Source: Nocardioides dongkuii (GTDB lineage Bacteria; Actinomycetota; Actinomycetes; Propionibacteriales; Nocardioidaceae). From it: a stretch of DNA of 64,000 nucleotides. Shown here piece by piece: positions 49,272 to 57,300 of this stretch (positions are counted from its first letter, which is position 1; each line of letters begins with the position of its first letter). Location of the stretch: contig NZ_CP059903.1 of assembly GCF_014127485.1 (NCBI RefSeq), positions 434,001 to 498,000 on the forward strand, written 5' to 3'. Position numbers and translations under genes: made by a program. The notes beneath the pieces are model-generated. The model was not told the origin of the DNA. It saw only the letters and a list, made by a program, of their open reading frames with translations, and made no database searches.

Positions 49272-49288
49272 GCTTACGACGTAAGCCA
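49272..49288. promoter_or_regulatory. 17-bp palindrome, candidate TetR operator
   Basis: GGCTTACGACGTAAGCC has perfect 8-bp arms about a single central base. Length and symmetry suit a TetR dimer. It lies 47 bp before the ATG of the small cysteine protein at 49335 and 205 bp after the TetR gene. Confidence 0.5.
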
Positions 49289-49334
49289 GCCTGTGGCAAG
49301 GTGGGTGGTCAGGGCGGCGGAGAGGCGGGGTGGC

Positions 49335-49556
49335 ATGGCTGTGTCGAGGGAGCGTGCCGACTGCGCACTCTGCGGTCGCGTCGGCGTCCCGGTGCGTCCC
49401 GTCCACGCCGACGACGGGGTCGCGCGCCTGGTCTGCAGGAACCAGTTCGCCTGCTTCACCGAGATGGCGCTCCGACTGCCGTCGGAGAGCGGCCGCGGTG
49501 GGGCGGCGGTCCCGGTGTCCGGGAGGCGGTGGACGCGCTTGCCGGGGCGCACCTAG
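49335..49556 (+). CDS. Small cysteine-rich protein
   Basis: 73 residues with CALCGRVG near the start and VCRNQFACF about 22 residues on, a possible four-cysteine zinc site; the C-terminal third is basic and low in complexity. Family not recognised. The ATG has a purine-rich GCGGAGAGG stretch upstream. Its TAG stop is the first half of the TAGCGT hexamer that serves the next gene. Coding-frame GC3 is reasonable but the gene is short, so confidence is moderate. Confidence 0.5.
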   Translation: MAVSRERADCALCGRVGVPVRPVHADDGVARLVCRNQFACFTEMALRLPSESGRGGAAVPVSGRRWTRLPGRT

Positions 49557-49559
49557 CGT
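49554..49559 (+). promoter_or_regulatory. -10 hexamer TAGCGT, leaderless start of the OYE-type gene
   Basis: TAGCGT contains the TAG stop of the 49335 gene and is followed by exactly 6 nt and the GTG at 49566. A TGGACG hexamer lies 18 bp upstream (49530-49535). Confidence 0.55.
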
Positions 49560-49565
49560 CCGTCC

Positions 49566-51692
49566 GTGCGTACGCGGCGAACCGGACAGCTCTTCACCCA
49601 CCTGCTCGCCCCCGGGCGGATCGGCCCGATCACCCTGCCGAACCGGGTGATCATGCCGGCGATGGACATGAACGTCTGCCACGACGGCGTGATCTCCGAG
49701 GAGGACGTCGAGCACTACGTCGCCCGCGCCGCCGGCGGCACCGGCATGGTGATCACCTCGGCCTCGGCGGTGTCGTTCCCGGTCGGCGCGACGAGCATGA
49801 AGGAGCCCGGTCTCTCCGAGGACCGGTTCATCCCCGGCCTGCGGGCGCTCGCCGACGCGGTCCACGACGCCGGGTCGCTGCTGTGCGTGCAGGCCACCCA
49901 CCACGGGAAGGTGGCGCGCGTGGACACCCTCGAGGGGCGTCCGCTGCTGGTGCCGTCGCAGCCGCAGGAGTCGTACGACCTGAGCTCCCTGCGCGACAAC
50001 ACCCCGGCCGAGCTGGCCGCGATGGGCGCGGTCACCCAGGGCCGGACCGCGACGTACCGCGAGGCCACCGAGGAGGACCTCGCCTGGCTGGTCGACCAGT
50101 TCGCCGAGGCCGCCCGGCGGGTGATGGAGGCCGGGGCGGACGCGATCGAGATCCACTGCGCCCACGGCTACATCCTCGGCGGCTTCCTCAGCCGCGCCGA
50201 CAACCGTCGTACCGACGCGTGGGGCGGGTCGCTGGAGAACCGGGCCCGGCTGGCCTGCGACGTCATCGCCGCGGTGCGCCGCGCCGTCGGCGACCGGCTG
50301 GCGGTGCTGGTGCGCGTCGCCGGCGAGGAGTACGGCGAGGAGGGCGCGCTCACCACCGACGAGACGGTGCAGGCCGCCCGCCTCTTCGAGGCGGCCGGCG
50401 CCGACGCCATCCACGTGACCGGCTGGGGCCGCAACCCGTTCCGGGACTTCCTCAAGGGACCGCTGCCCGACGAGGTCGGCGCGTACCGCGAGCAGGCCCG
50501 GCGGGTGAAGGCCGCCGTCGGCATCCCGGTGATCGCCGTCGGCCGGGTGCTTCCCGAGGTCGGCGAGGAGATCGTCGCCTCCGGGGACGCGGACTTCGTG
50601 GCGATGGGCCGGCAGCTGCTCGTCGACCCCCAGCTGGTGAACAAGCTGCGCGCGGGTCGCCGGGAGTCCGTGCGTCCCTGCATCAACTGCTACGTGTGCG
50701 TGGAGCAGAACTTCTGGGACGACACCCCCGTCTGCGCCGTCAACCCGGCGCTCGGCGACGAGCAGGCGGCGGTGTTCCTGCCCGTGCCCTCGCCGCGCCA
50801 CGTCGTGGTGGTCGGCGGCGGACCGGGCGGGATGGAGACCGCGCGGGTCGCGCGGGAGCGGGGGCACCGGGTCACGCTCGTCGAGGCGGGGGACCGGCTG
50901 GGCGGGTCGGCGTGGTTCTCCCAGCTGACGACTCCTCCGAACGGCCCGCTGCTGGAGTGGCAGGCCCACGAGCTCGAGCGCCTCGGCGTCGTCGTGCTCC
51001 TCGACCACCGGGCCGACGTGGCCTCGATCCTGGCGCTCCGGCCCAGCGTCGTGGTGCTGGCCACCGGCGCGCACCGAGGCCTGCCGGACGTCCCCGGCGC
51101 GGACCTGCCGCACGTGCAGACCGGCGACACCCTGCGGGCGATGCTGACCGGCAGCGGCGAGGCGGTCGGCGGCAGCCGCGCGATGCGCTGGGCGGCCCGG
51201 GCCGGCCGGTTGACCGGGGTCACGAGCCGGCCCGAGCTGATCCGCCGGGCGACCCGCGCGTTCCTGCCGGTCGGCAAGGACGTGGTGATCGTCGGCGGCT
51301 CCCTGGTCGGCCTGGAGCTGGCTGAGTTCTTCGCCGAGCGCGGCCGGTCGGTCACCGTCCTGGAGGCCGGCGCGCAGCTCGGCCTCCCCATGGCGATGCC
51401 GCGGCGGTGGAACGCCGTACGACGGGCCACCGACCACGGGGTGCGGGTGGAGCGGCAGGCGACGCTCGAGGAGATCACGCCGGAGACCGTCCGCTTCCGC
51501 GACCACGAGGGCCAGCAGCACGCGGTCCCGGCCGACCTCGTCGTGGTCGCCTCGGAGGTGACCTCCGGGGCGCCGCTGGCCCAGCAGCTCGCCGACCGCG
51601 GCATCGCCGTCGAGGTCGTCGGCGACGCCGCCGAGGTGGGCTACATCCAGGGTGCGGTCCACACGGCCTGGCGGGTCGCCCGGGAGCTGTGA
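49566..51692 (+). CDS. OYE-family NADH:flavin oxidoreductase with Fe-S and FAD domains (2,4-dienoyl-CoA reductase/BaiCD-like)
   Basis: 708 residues in three parts. An FMN TIM barrel (1 to about 360) has APGRIGPITLPNRVIMPAMDM, the catalytic region AIEIHCAHGYILGGFLSRADNRRTDAWGGS and GDADFVAMGRQLLVDP. A 4Fe-4S site follows, PCINCYVC then Cys about 12 residues later (about 373-391). A C-terminal FAD/NAD(P)-binding module has VVVGGGPGGMETARVARERG and VVIVGGSLVGLELAEFFAERG. This layout matches FadH and the bile-acid enzymes BaiCD/BaiH, which reduce conjugated C=C bonds. In a KshA-containing neighbourhood a steroid enone is a plausible substrate. Leaderless GTG. Confidence 0.88.
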   Translation: MRTRRTGQLFTHLLAPGRIGPITLPNRVIMPAMDMNVCHDGVISEEDVEHYVARAAGGTGMVITSASAVSFPVGATSMKEPGLSEDRFIPGLRALADAVHDAGSLLCVQATHHGKVARVDTLEGRPLLVPSQPQESYDLSSLRDNTPAELAAMGAVTQGRTATYREATEEDLAWLVDQFAEAARRVMEAGADAIEIHCAHGYILGGFLSRADNRRTDAWGGSLENRARLACDVIAAVRRAVGDRLAVLVRVAGEEYGEEGALTTDETVQAARLFEAAGADAIHVTGWGRNPFRDFLKGPLPDEVGAYREQARRVKAAVGIPVIAVGRVLPEVGEEIVASGDADFVAMGRQLLVDPQLVNKLRAGRRESVRPCINCYVCVEQNFWDDTPVCAVNPALGDEQAAVFLPVPSPRHVVVVGGGPGGMETARVARERGHRVTLVEAGDRLGGSAWFSQLTTPPNGPLLEWQAHELERLGVVVLLDHRADVASILALRPSVVVLATGAHRGLPDVPGADLPHVQTGDTLRAMLTGSGEAVGGSRAMRWAARAGRLTGVTSRPELIRRATRAFLPVGKDVVIVGGSLVGLELAEFFAERGRSVTVLEAGAQLGLPMAMPRRWNAVRRATDHGVRVERQATLEEITPETVRFRDHEGQQHAVPADLVVVASEVTSGAPLAQQLADRGIAVEVVGDAAEVGYIQGAVHTAWRVAREL

Positions 51693-51700
51693 GGGGGGCC

Positions 51701-51766
51701 GGTTTCCCCGGTGATCCGGGGAAACCTGATGTTCGGGGCCATCGCGATGCCCCGGAACATCAGGTT
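51701..51766. terminator. Two adjacent, partly overlapping hairpins between convergent genes
   Basis: GGTTTCCCCGG/CCGGGGAAACC (51701-51711, 51716-51726) with TGAT loop is followed by an arm beginning AACCTGATGTTC (51723-51739) that pairs with 51749-51766 with a single-base bulge. The AACC at 51723-51726 belongs to both stems, so they compete. They lie between the convergent OYE and SDR genes. Confidence 0.65.
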
Positions 51767-51796
51767 CTCCCTGAGAAGTGCGTCCCGGTGTGCCGG

Positions 51797-52585
51797 TCAG
51801 GGCAGGTCGGGCTGCCAGGCCACGCCGTTGATGTGCGCGCCGCCGTCGACGAAGAGCGTGTTGCCGGTCAGGTAGCGGCACTCGTCGCTGGCGAGGAAGA
51901 CCGCGACCGGCGCGATGTCGGTCAGCGGGTCGCCGATCCGGCCCATCGGGTTGCCCCGGTCGGCCATCTCCTCCATCTCCGGGTGCGCGCCCATCACGCG
52001 GCGGAAGGCGGCGCTCTTGGCGCCGGGGCACATCGCGTTGACCACGACGCCCGTCGGCGCCCACTCGCGCGCGGCGGTGCGGGTGAGGGTGCGCAGCGCC
52101 TCCTTGGTGGCGTTGTACTCCAGGCTGCCGACGTGCGCGTTGACCCCGTTGAGGCTGCACATGTTGACGACCCGGCCCCAGCCGCGCTCCTTCATGTGGC
52201 CGAAGGCGGCCTGCATGGCCCACAGCGGCCCGCGGAAGCCCACCGACAGCGCGCTGTCGATCATCGCGTCGGTCTTGTCCTCGACCCGGCAGATGGTCGC
52301 CGCGCCCCACGCGTTGTTGACCAGCACGTCGATCGAGCCGTACGTGCTCACGGCCGCGTCGACCATGGCCTGCACCTGGGCCTTGTCGGAGACGTCGGTG
52401 CGCACGAAGAGGCCGTCGACCTCGGCGGCGACGGCGCGACCGGACTCCTCGGAGAGCTCGGCGACGACGACCTTGGCGCCCTCGGCGGCGTACGCGCGGG
52501 CGACCGCGGCGCCGATGCCGTCCCCGGCACCGGTCACGACCGCGACCCGGCCGGCGAGCCGACCCAGGGGCTGGGTGTCACTCAT
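51797..52585 (-). CDS. Short-chain dehydrogenase/reductase
   Basis: 262 residues. Classical SDR: TGAGDGIGAAVARAYA (NAD site), VLVNNAW where NNAG is usual, catalytic Ser in NMCSLNG and YNATK. RYLTGNTLFVDGG closes the fold. An acidic residue (VVVAELSEES) at the end of beta-2 suggests NAD+ rather than NADP+. The second SDR at 57301 shares the NNAW variant, so the two may be related enzymes. First-position ATG follows GAGGAGAACCG. It is the last gene in a run KshA, 119-residue protein, SDR, overlapping the middle gene by 4 bp, so a hydroxysteroid substrate is plausible but not shown. Confidence 0.87.
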   Translation of the reverse strand: MSDTQPLGRLAGRVAVVTGAGDGIGAAVARAYAAEGAKVVVAELSEESGRAVAAEVDGLFVRTDVSDKAQVQAMVDAAVSTYGSIDVLVNNAWGAATICRVEDKTDAMIDSALSVGFRGPLWAMQAAFGHMKERGWGRVVNMCSLNGVNAHVGSLEYNATKEALRTLTRTAAREWAPTGVVVNAMCPGAKSAAFRRVMGAHPEMEEMADRGNPMGRIGDPLTDIAPVAVFLASDECRYLTGNTLFVDGGAHINGVAWQPDLP

Positions 52586-52941
52586 CGGTTCTCCTCGCCG
52601 AGGGCGGCCAGCGCCTCCGGCTGCTCGGGGTGCTCGGGGTGCTCGGGGTGGTCCGGGTTGGTCGGCAGCGGGGCGCCGTCCTGGACGGTCAGCTCGCCGC
52701 GGAGGGCGGCCTGACCGATGCTCTCCCGCATCGCCTGGCACCCGGCGAACGCGGCGCCGTTGGGGCCGGGCCGCGGGCTGGAGGCGCGCCGTTCGAGGCA
52801 GCGCTCGACGGCGTCCGCGTGCCACTGCACGCTGGTCTGCTCCCAGCTGCTCTTGCGGGCCTCGACGTGGGCCCCGCAGGTCAGGCAGGCGACCTGGGTC
52901 ATGGGGCCGTCGGCGAGCCGGTTGTCCGGCCGGACCGCCAT
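52582..52941 (-). CDS. Small CxxC protein coupled to KshA
   Basis: 119 residues. After a short leader comes VACLTCGAHVEARKSSWEQTSVQWHADAVERCLERR, with CLTC and a later Cys and His that might bind metal. The middle has GCQAMRESIGQAALRGELTV, and the end has three HPEHPE-like proline repeats. Family not recognised with confidence. Its ATG overlaps the kshA stop (TGATG) and its stop overlaps the SDR start, so it is locked between the oxygenase and the dehydrogenase in translation. An electron-transfer or assembly role for KshA is conceivable, but it lacks the four-cysteine plant-type ferredoxin pattern. Confidence 0.65.
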   Translation of the reverse strand: MAVRPDNRLADGPMTQVACLTCGAHVEARKSSWEQTSVQWHADAVERCLERRASSPRPGPNGAAFAGCQAMRESIGQAALRGELTVQDGAPLPTNPDHPEHPEHPEQPEALAALGEENR

Positions 52942-54098
52942 CAGACCGGGCTGGTCTCGGCGCGCTTGCGGGCGAGGTTCTCCTCGACCTCCCGGCGCCA
53001 GGCCTCGTTGGGCCGGGTGGTGTCGACCTCGAACTCGAAGCGCTCGGTCATCTCCGGGGTCACGTCGGCGACGTCGACGTAGAACTGCTCGTACCAGCGG
53101 CGGAGCTGGTAGACCGGCCCGTCCTCCTCGCACAGCAGCGGGTTGTCGATGCGGGCCTTGCTCTGCCAGATCGCGACGTCCTGCTCGAAGCCGAGCCGGA
53201 TGAAGTTGCCCATCTTCTGCGCCATCAGGGTCGCCGCCTCGTCGTCGAGGCCGGGCAGCTTCTTGACCATCACGCCGTACTGGAGCACGAAGGAGTTCGC
53301 GTCGATCGGGTAGTGGCAGTTGATCAGCACGCTCGGGACGTCGAAGTCCTCGTAGTGGTAGACGAGGTCGTCGATCATGAACGACGGGCCGTGGTAGCTC
53401 GCCACCGAGGTCTGCGCCTTGACCGCCGGCGGCGGCGTCTTGCCCTCCCGCCGCGGCGGCAGGATGTCCTCGCGGGTCTCGCCGTTCATGAACTGCGTGG
53501 CGACGTGGCCCTCGAAGACGTTCTTGAAGTGCGTCGGGAACGAGTAGTGGATGTAGAAGAAGTGCGCCATGTCCACGACGTTGTCGACGATCTCGCGGCA
53601 GTTGGCGCCCTCGATGACCGTGGTGTACCAGACCCAGTCGCTCCACTCGGGGTCCTCGTAGCCCTCGATGCGCGGGATGGTGACGTCGGCCGGCGGCTGC
53701 TTGCCCTCGGGGTCGTTCCAGACGAAGAGCATGCCGTCCTGGACCATCGTCGGCCAGGCCTGGGTACGTGCGCGGAGCGGGACGCGGCGGGCGTACGGGA
53801 TCTGCTTGCAGCGACCGTCCCCGCCCCAGCGCCAGTCGTGGAAGGGGCAGGCGATCTCGTCGCCCTTGACCGTGCCGGCGGAGAGGTCGCCGCCCATGTG
53901 GCGGCAGTAGGCGTCGAGGACCTTGACCGAGCCGTCGGAGGCGGCGAAGACCACGAGCTTCTGACCGAACGCGGTGACCTGGTGCGGCTTGCCGTCCACG
54001 AAGTCACGCTCGAGCCCGAGGCAGTGCCAGCCCCGGGCGAACCTCGTGGGGGCGGCCTCCGCCTCGATGTGCCGGACCTCGTCCTTGACGACGCTCAT
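52941..54098 (-). CDS. kshA: 3-ketosteroid 9-alpha-hydroxylase oxygenase component KshA
   Basis: 385 residues. Rieske centre: Cys65 and His67 in CRHMGGDLS, Cys84 and His87 in CPFHDWRWGGDGRCKQIPYARR. The mononuclear iron site is NVVDMAHFFYIHYSFPTHF. These stretches match KshA, which hydroxylates C9 of 3-ketosteroids and, with a dehydrogenase, opens ring B. The reductase KshB is not in the window. The ATG at 54098 matches the family N-terminus; more upstream in-frame sequence is not conserved. It is divergent from the IclR gene over a 270-bp region with two operator-like boxes. Confidence 0.88.
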   Translation of the reverse strand: MSVVKDEVRHIEAEAAPTRFARGWHCLGLERDFVDGKPHQVTAFGQKLVVFAASDGSVKVLDAYCRHMGGDLSAGTVKGDEIACPFHDWRWGGDGRCKQIPYARRVPLRARTQAWPTMVQDGMLFVWNDPEGKQPPADVTIPRIEGYEDPEWSDWVWYTTVIEGANCREIVDNVVDMAHFFYIHYSFPTHFKNVFEGHVATQFMNGETREDILPPRREGKTPPPAVKAQTSVASYHGPSFMIDDLVYHYEDFDVPSVLINCHYPIDANSFVLQYGVMVKKLPGLDDEAATLMAQKMGNFIRLGFEQDVAIWQSKARIDNPLLCEEDGPVYQLRRWYEQFYVDVADVTPEMTERFEFEVDTTRPNEAWRREVEENLARKRAETSPV

Positions 54099-54262
54099 CT
54101 GCTGCTCCGTTCTGCGGCGCCCGGTGGATCCTGGGCGGTCCGTCGAGTGTCCGTCCGGTGCCGCGGACGCGGGAGGTCGCGGTCCCACTCACCGGCACGG
54201 GCCGGGGCGGACGTGGCGCGCGGACACCAGCGCCGGCTCGCGGCGTGCCCAGCGCCCGGCCG

Positions 54263-54352
54263 ACACCAGAATGAATTTCAGTTCTAACTTCCGTGCACGC
54301 CGGTAGGCCCGTACTGTGGCGCCTGCCACCGAAACTAGAACGTATTTCAGTT
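54263..54352. promoter_or_regulatory. Two 21-bp direct repeats between kshA and the IclR gene
   Basis: Box 1 (54263-54283) and box 2 (54332-54352) agree at 17 of 21 positions and both end ATTTCAGTT. Box 2 contains TAGAACGTATTTCA, one mismatch from the KstR consensus TnnAACnnGTTnnA. Box 2 ends 16 bp before the IclR ATG, and box 1 is 165 bp upstream of kshA. They probably bind a steroid regulator (the IclR protein itself or a KstR-type TetR). Nothing else is visible in the 54099-54368 gap. Confidence 0.55.
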
Positions 54353-54368
54353 TTGCCCGAGGAGCCCC

Positions 54369-55175
54369 ATGACCGTCGTGTCCGCCGAAGCCGCTGAGCG
54401 CCGTGAGCTGCCGCCGTCGATGGTGGAGCGGATGACCCTGATCCTCGACGCCTTCCCGAGCCGCTCGACCCGGCTCGCGCTCGAGGACGTCGCCCGGCTG
54501 ACCCACCTGCCCCGGTCCACCGCGCACCGGATCCTCGACCAGCTCCTGAAGGCCGACTGGCTGGAGCACTCGTCGTTCGGCTACAGCCTCGGACCGCGCG
54601 CCCTGCACCTGGGCGGCGTCGCCGACGACAGCTCCGAGCTGCGGGCCGTCGCCGCCGCGCACCTGCACTCGCTGATGGTCCGCACCGGCCTCACGGTCCA
54701 CCTCGCGGTCCTCGAGGGCGGGCAGGTCCGCTACCTCGACAAGATCGGCGCGCGCTACGCGACCTCGGTCCCCTCGAAGGTCGGTGGCCGGGCCCCGGCC
54801 CACTGCACCGCGCTGGGCCGGGCGATGCTGGCCTGGCTGCCCGCCGAGGACGTCGACGAGCGCGTCGGCGCCGACCTGTCCGCGCGGACCGGGCGCACCA
54901 TCTCCGACCTCACGGCCCTGCACCAGGAGCTCAACCGGGTCCGCGGCCGCCACGGCCTGGCCATCGAGCGCCAGGAGTGCTTCGAGGACATCGCGTGCGT
55001 GGCCGCCGCGATCCGGGCGCCCGAGGGTCCGATCGGCGCGATCTCGCTGGTCGGCGACTCCACGACCCCGCTGGAGCGGGTCGCGCCGCTGGTCCTCGAC
55101 GCCGCGCGCCGGGTCTCCCTCGAGCTCTACCCCGACCTCGACCGTCGCTCCGCGCGCGGCCTGCACTCGGTCTGA
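54369..55175 (+). CDS. IclR-family transcriptional regulator
   Basis: 268 residues. Winged helix: ERMTLILDAFPSRSTRLALEDVARLTHLPRSTAHRILDQLLKADWLEH (about 20-66). Effector domain: VHLAVLEGGQVRYLDKIGARYATSVPSKVGGRAPAHCTALGRAMLAWL and HGLAIERQECFEDIACVAAAIRAPEGPIGAISLVG. IclR regulators bind small acids or aromatics. It is divergent from kshA and followed after 38 bp by the HsaA-like gene, so it likely controls both. GAGGAG precedes the ATG. Confidence 0.88.
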   Translation: MTVVSAEAAERRELPPSMVERMTLILDAFPSRSTRLALEDVARLTHLPRSTAHRILDQLLKADWLEHSSFGYSLGPRALHLGGVADDSSELRAVAAAHLHSLMVRTGLTVHLAVLEGGQVRYLDKIGARYATSVPSKVGGRAPAHCTALGRAMLAWLPAEDVDERVGADLSARTGRTISDLTALHQELNRVRGRHGLAIERQECFEDIACVAAAIRAPEGPIGAISLVGDSTTPLERVAPLVLDAARRVSLELYPDLDRRSARGLHSV

Positions 55176-55213
55176 CCCGCCGGCACGGTGCCGGCACCCC
55201 ACCAGGAGGAACG

Positions 55214-56398
55214 ATGACCCACCCCGCCCTGGCCGCCGTCGAGGAACGCGCCGACGAGATCGTCGCCCTGGCCGAGTCGAACGAGCGTCTCGGCCGCCTC
55301 GACGACGCCGCCGCCGCGCTGCTGCGCGACACCGGCGTGATGCGGATGCTGCAGCCGGCCCGGTACGGCGGCGCCGAGGCGCACCCGCGGGAGTTCGCCG
55401 AGACCGTCATGCGGATCGCCTCGCTCGACGGCTCGACCGGCTGGGTGGCCGGCATCGTCGGCGTGCACCCCTGGGAGATGGCGATGTGCGACCCGTCGGT
55501 CCAGGAGGAGGTGTGGGGCAAGGACCAGGACACCTGGATCGCCTCGCCGTACGCCCCGATGGGCGTGCTCCGTCCCGTCGACGGCGGCTACGTCTTCAAC
55601 GGCCGCTGGCAGTTCTCCTCCGGCACCGACCACTGCCAGTGGATCTTCCTGGGTGCGTTCATGGGCGACGCCGAGGGCAACCGGCTCTCCCCGCCGCGGA
55701 GCTACCACGTCATCCTGCCGCGCTCGGACTACGAGATCGTCGAGGACAGCTGGGACGTCGTCGGTCTGCGCGGGACCGGGTCGAAGGACGTCGTCGTGAA
55801 GGACGCCTTCGTTCCCGAGAACCGGGTGGTGTCGTTCGGGAAGTTCCTCGACGGCTCCCAGCCGCGCGAGGCCGGGCTGACCAACCCGACGTACCACATC
55901 CCGTTCACCACGGCCTTCCCGATGGGCATCACCAGTGCCGTCATCGGGATCGCCGAGGGGGCGCTCGCGGCGCACCTGGCCTACCAGCGGACCCGCGTGC
56001 AGGTCACCGGGACGAAGGTCACCGACGACCCGTACGTCCTCTCCACGATCGGCGCGGCCGCCGAGGAGATCCGGGTCTCGCGGCTGGCGATGCTCGACAA
56101 CGTCAGCCGCTTCTACGACGCCGCCGAGGCCGGCCGCGAGATCACCTTCGCCGAGCGGGCCGCGTCCCGCCGTACCCAGGTCGCCTCCGCGTGGCGCGCG
56201 GTGCGGGCGATGGACGAGGTCGTCGCGCGCTCCGGCGGCAACGGCCTGCGCATGGACAACCCGATCCAGCGGTTCTGGCGCGACGGCCACATGGGCCTCG
56301 CGCACGCGATCCACGTGCCCGGCGCGGTCTTCCACGTCTCCGCGCTGACCGACATCGGCGTGGCGCCCGCCCCCGGGCCGCTGCTCGCGATGATCTGA
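55214..56398 (+). CDS. HsaA-like flavin-dependent monooxygenase (acyl-CoA dehydrogenase fold)
   Basis: 394 residues, the length of M. tuberculosis HsaA. Matching stretches include RIASLDGSTGWVAGIVGVHPW, EEVWGKD, SSYAPMG-like SPYAPMG, the GxWQFSSGTDH loop, DSWDVVGLRGTGSKDVVVKDAFVPE and NPIQRFWRDGHMG. HsaA with the reductase HsaB hydroxylates the phenolic ring of the steroid intermediate 3-HSA; related enzymes act on other phenols. No HsaB-like gene is in the window, so the exact substrate is open. ATG with a strong AGGAGGA site. Confidence 0.82.
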   Translation: MTHPALAAVEERADEIVALAESNERLGRLDDAAAALLRDTGVMRMLQPARYGGAEAHPREFAETVMRIASLDGSTGWVAGIVGVHPWEMAMCDPSVQEEVWGKDQDTWIASPYAPMGVLRPVDGGYVFNGRWQFSSGTDHCQWIFLGAFMGDAEGNRLSPPRSYHVILPRSDYEIVEDSWDVVGLRGTGSKDVVVKDAFVPENRVVSFGKFLDGSQPREAGLTNPTYHIPFTTAFPMGITSAVIGIAEGALAAHLAYQRTRVQVTGTKVTDDPYVLSTIGAAAEEIRVSRLAMLDNVSRFYDAAEAGREITFAERAASRRTQVASAWRAVRAMDEVVARSGGNGLRMDNPIQRFWRDGHMGLAHAIHVPGAVFHVSALTDIGVAPAPGPLLAMI

Positions 56399-56402
56399 GG
56401 GA

Positions 56403-56428
56403 CCGCGGCTGGGGCGCCGCGGGATAAT
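56403..56428 (+). promoter_or_regulatory. Hairpin followed by a GATAAT -10-like element
   Basis: CCGCGGC (56403-56409) pairs with GCCGCGG (56416-56422) just after the HsaA-like stop, and GATAAT (56423-56428) follows directly. The hairpin could end the upstream message, and the hexamer could begin the next one. Confidence 0.4.
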
Positions 56429-56496
56429 CGAGGACGAGGCCGACCACGCCGTCGAGCCGACCGTGAACCACCGTGAACGACCCAGTGGAGGAACCC

Positions 56497-57273
56497 ATGT
56501 CCCGTCTCGTCGTCGTCACCGGTGCCGCCTCCGGCATCGGCGCAGCAGTCCGTCACCTCCTCGAGGAGCGCGGTGACCGCGTCCTGGGGGTCGACCTGCG
56601 GGACACGGAGGTCACCGCCGACCTCAGCACCCCGGACGGCCGGGCGCAGGCGGTCGCCGACGTCCTCGAGGCCTCGGGCGGCGTCGTCGACGGCGTGATC
56701 ACCTGCGCCGGCCTCTCGGGGTCCTCGCCCGCGCTGCCCGCGGTCAACTTCTTCGGCACCACCGACCTGGTCTCCGGACTCCGCTCGGCGCTCGCGGCCT
56801 CGCCCGCGCCGCGGGTGGTGCTCGTCGGGTCGATCTCCGCCACCCAGCCGGTGGACCAGGCGCTCGTCGACGCGCTGCTGGCCGGCGACCCGGACGCCGC
56901 CGACCGCGCGACCGCCGCGGTCCTCGCCGACGGCCGCCCCCAGCAGCTCTACCCCTCCTCGAAGGCGGCGCTGGCGCAGTGGGCCCGGCGTACGGCCGTC
57001 GCCCCCGGGTGGGCCGACGCGGGCATCTCGATCAACGTGGTCGCCCCGGGCGTCGTGCTCACCGCGATGACCGCCTCCCTGGTGAGCGACCCGAAGATGA
57101 AGCAGGTCATGGACACCGCCGTGCCGATGCCGCTGCACGGCTACTCCGCGCCGGAGGACATCGCGCGGGTGATCGGCTTCCTGTCCTCGCCGGAGCTCAC
57201 CCACGTCACCGGCCAGGTGATCTACGTCGACGGCGGCGCCGAGGCGACGCTGCGGCCCGCCTCGCACTTCTGA
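56497..57273 (+). CDS. SDR resembling 3-alpha-hydroxysteroid dehydrogenase
   Basis: 258 residues. VVTGAASGIGAAVRHLLEERGDRVLGVDLRDTEVTADLSTPDGRAQAVADVL is strikingly like Comamonas testosteroni 3-alpha-HSD (VDLRD.EV.ADLST..GR.QA.ADVL), as are VNFFGTTDLV and the ending YVDGGAEATLRPASHF. Catalytic Ser in VGSISAT, and YPSSK. Asp in VDLRD indicates NAD+ use. A 3-alpha-hydroxyl is typical of bile acids rather than cholesterol. The start ATG has GGAGGAA 4 nt upstream; an in-frame ATG at 56473 lacks family support. Confidence 0.85.
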   Translation: MSRLVVVTGAASGIGAAVRHLLEERGDRVLGVDLRDTEVTADLSTPDGRAQAVADVLEASGGVVDGVITCAGLSGSSPALPAVNFFGTTDLVSGLRSALAASPAPRVVLVGSISATQPVDQALVDALLAGDPDAADRATAAVLADGRPQQLYPSSKAALAQWARRTAVAPGWADAGISINVVAPGVVLTAMTASLVSDPKMKQVMDTAVPMPLHGYSAPEDIARVIGFLSSPELTHVTGQVIYVDGGAEATLRPASHF

Positions 57274-57300
57274 GGACCGCACCACCGACCAGGGAGCACG

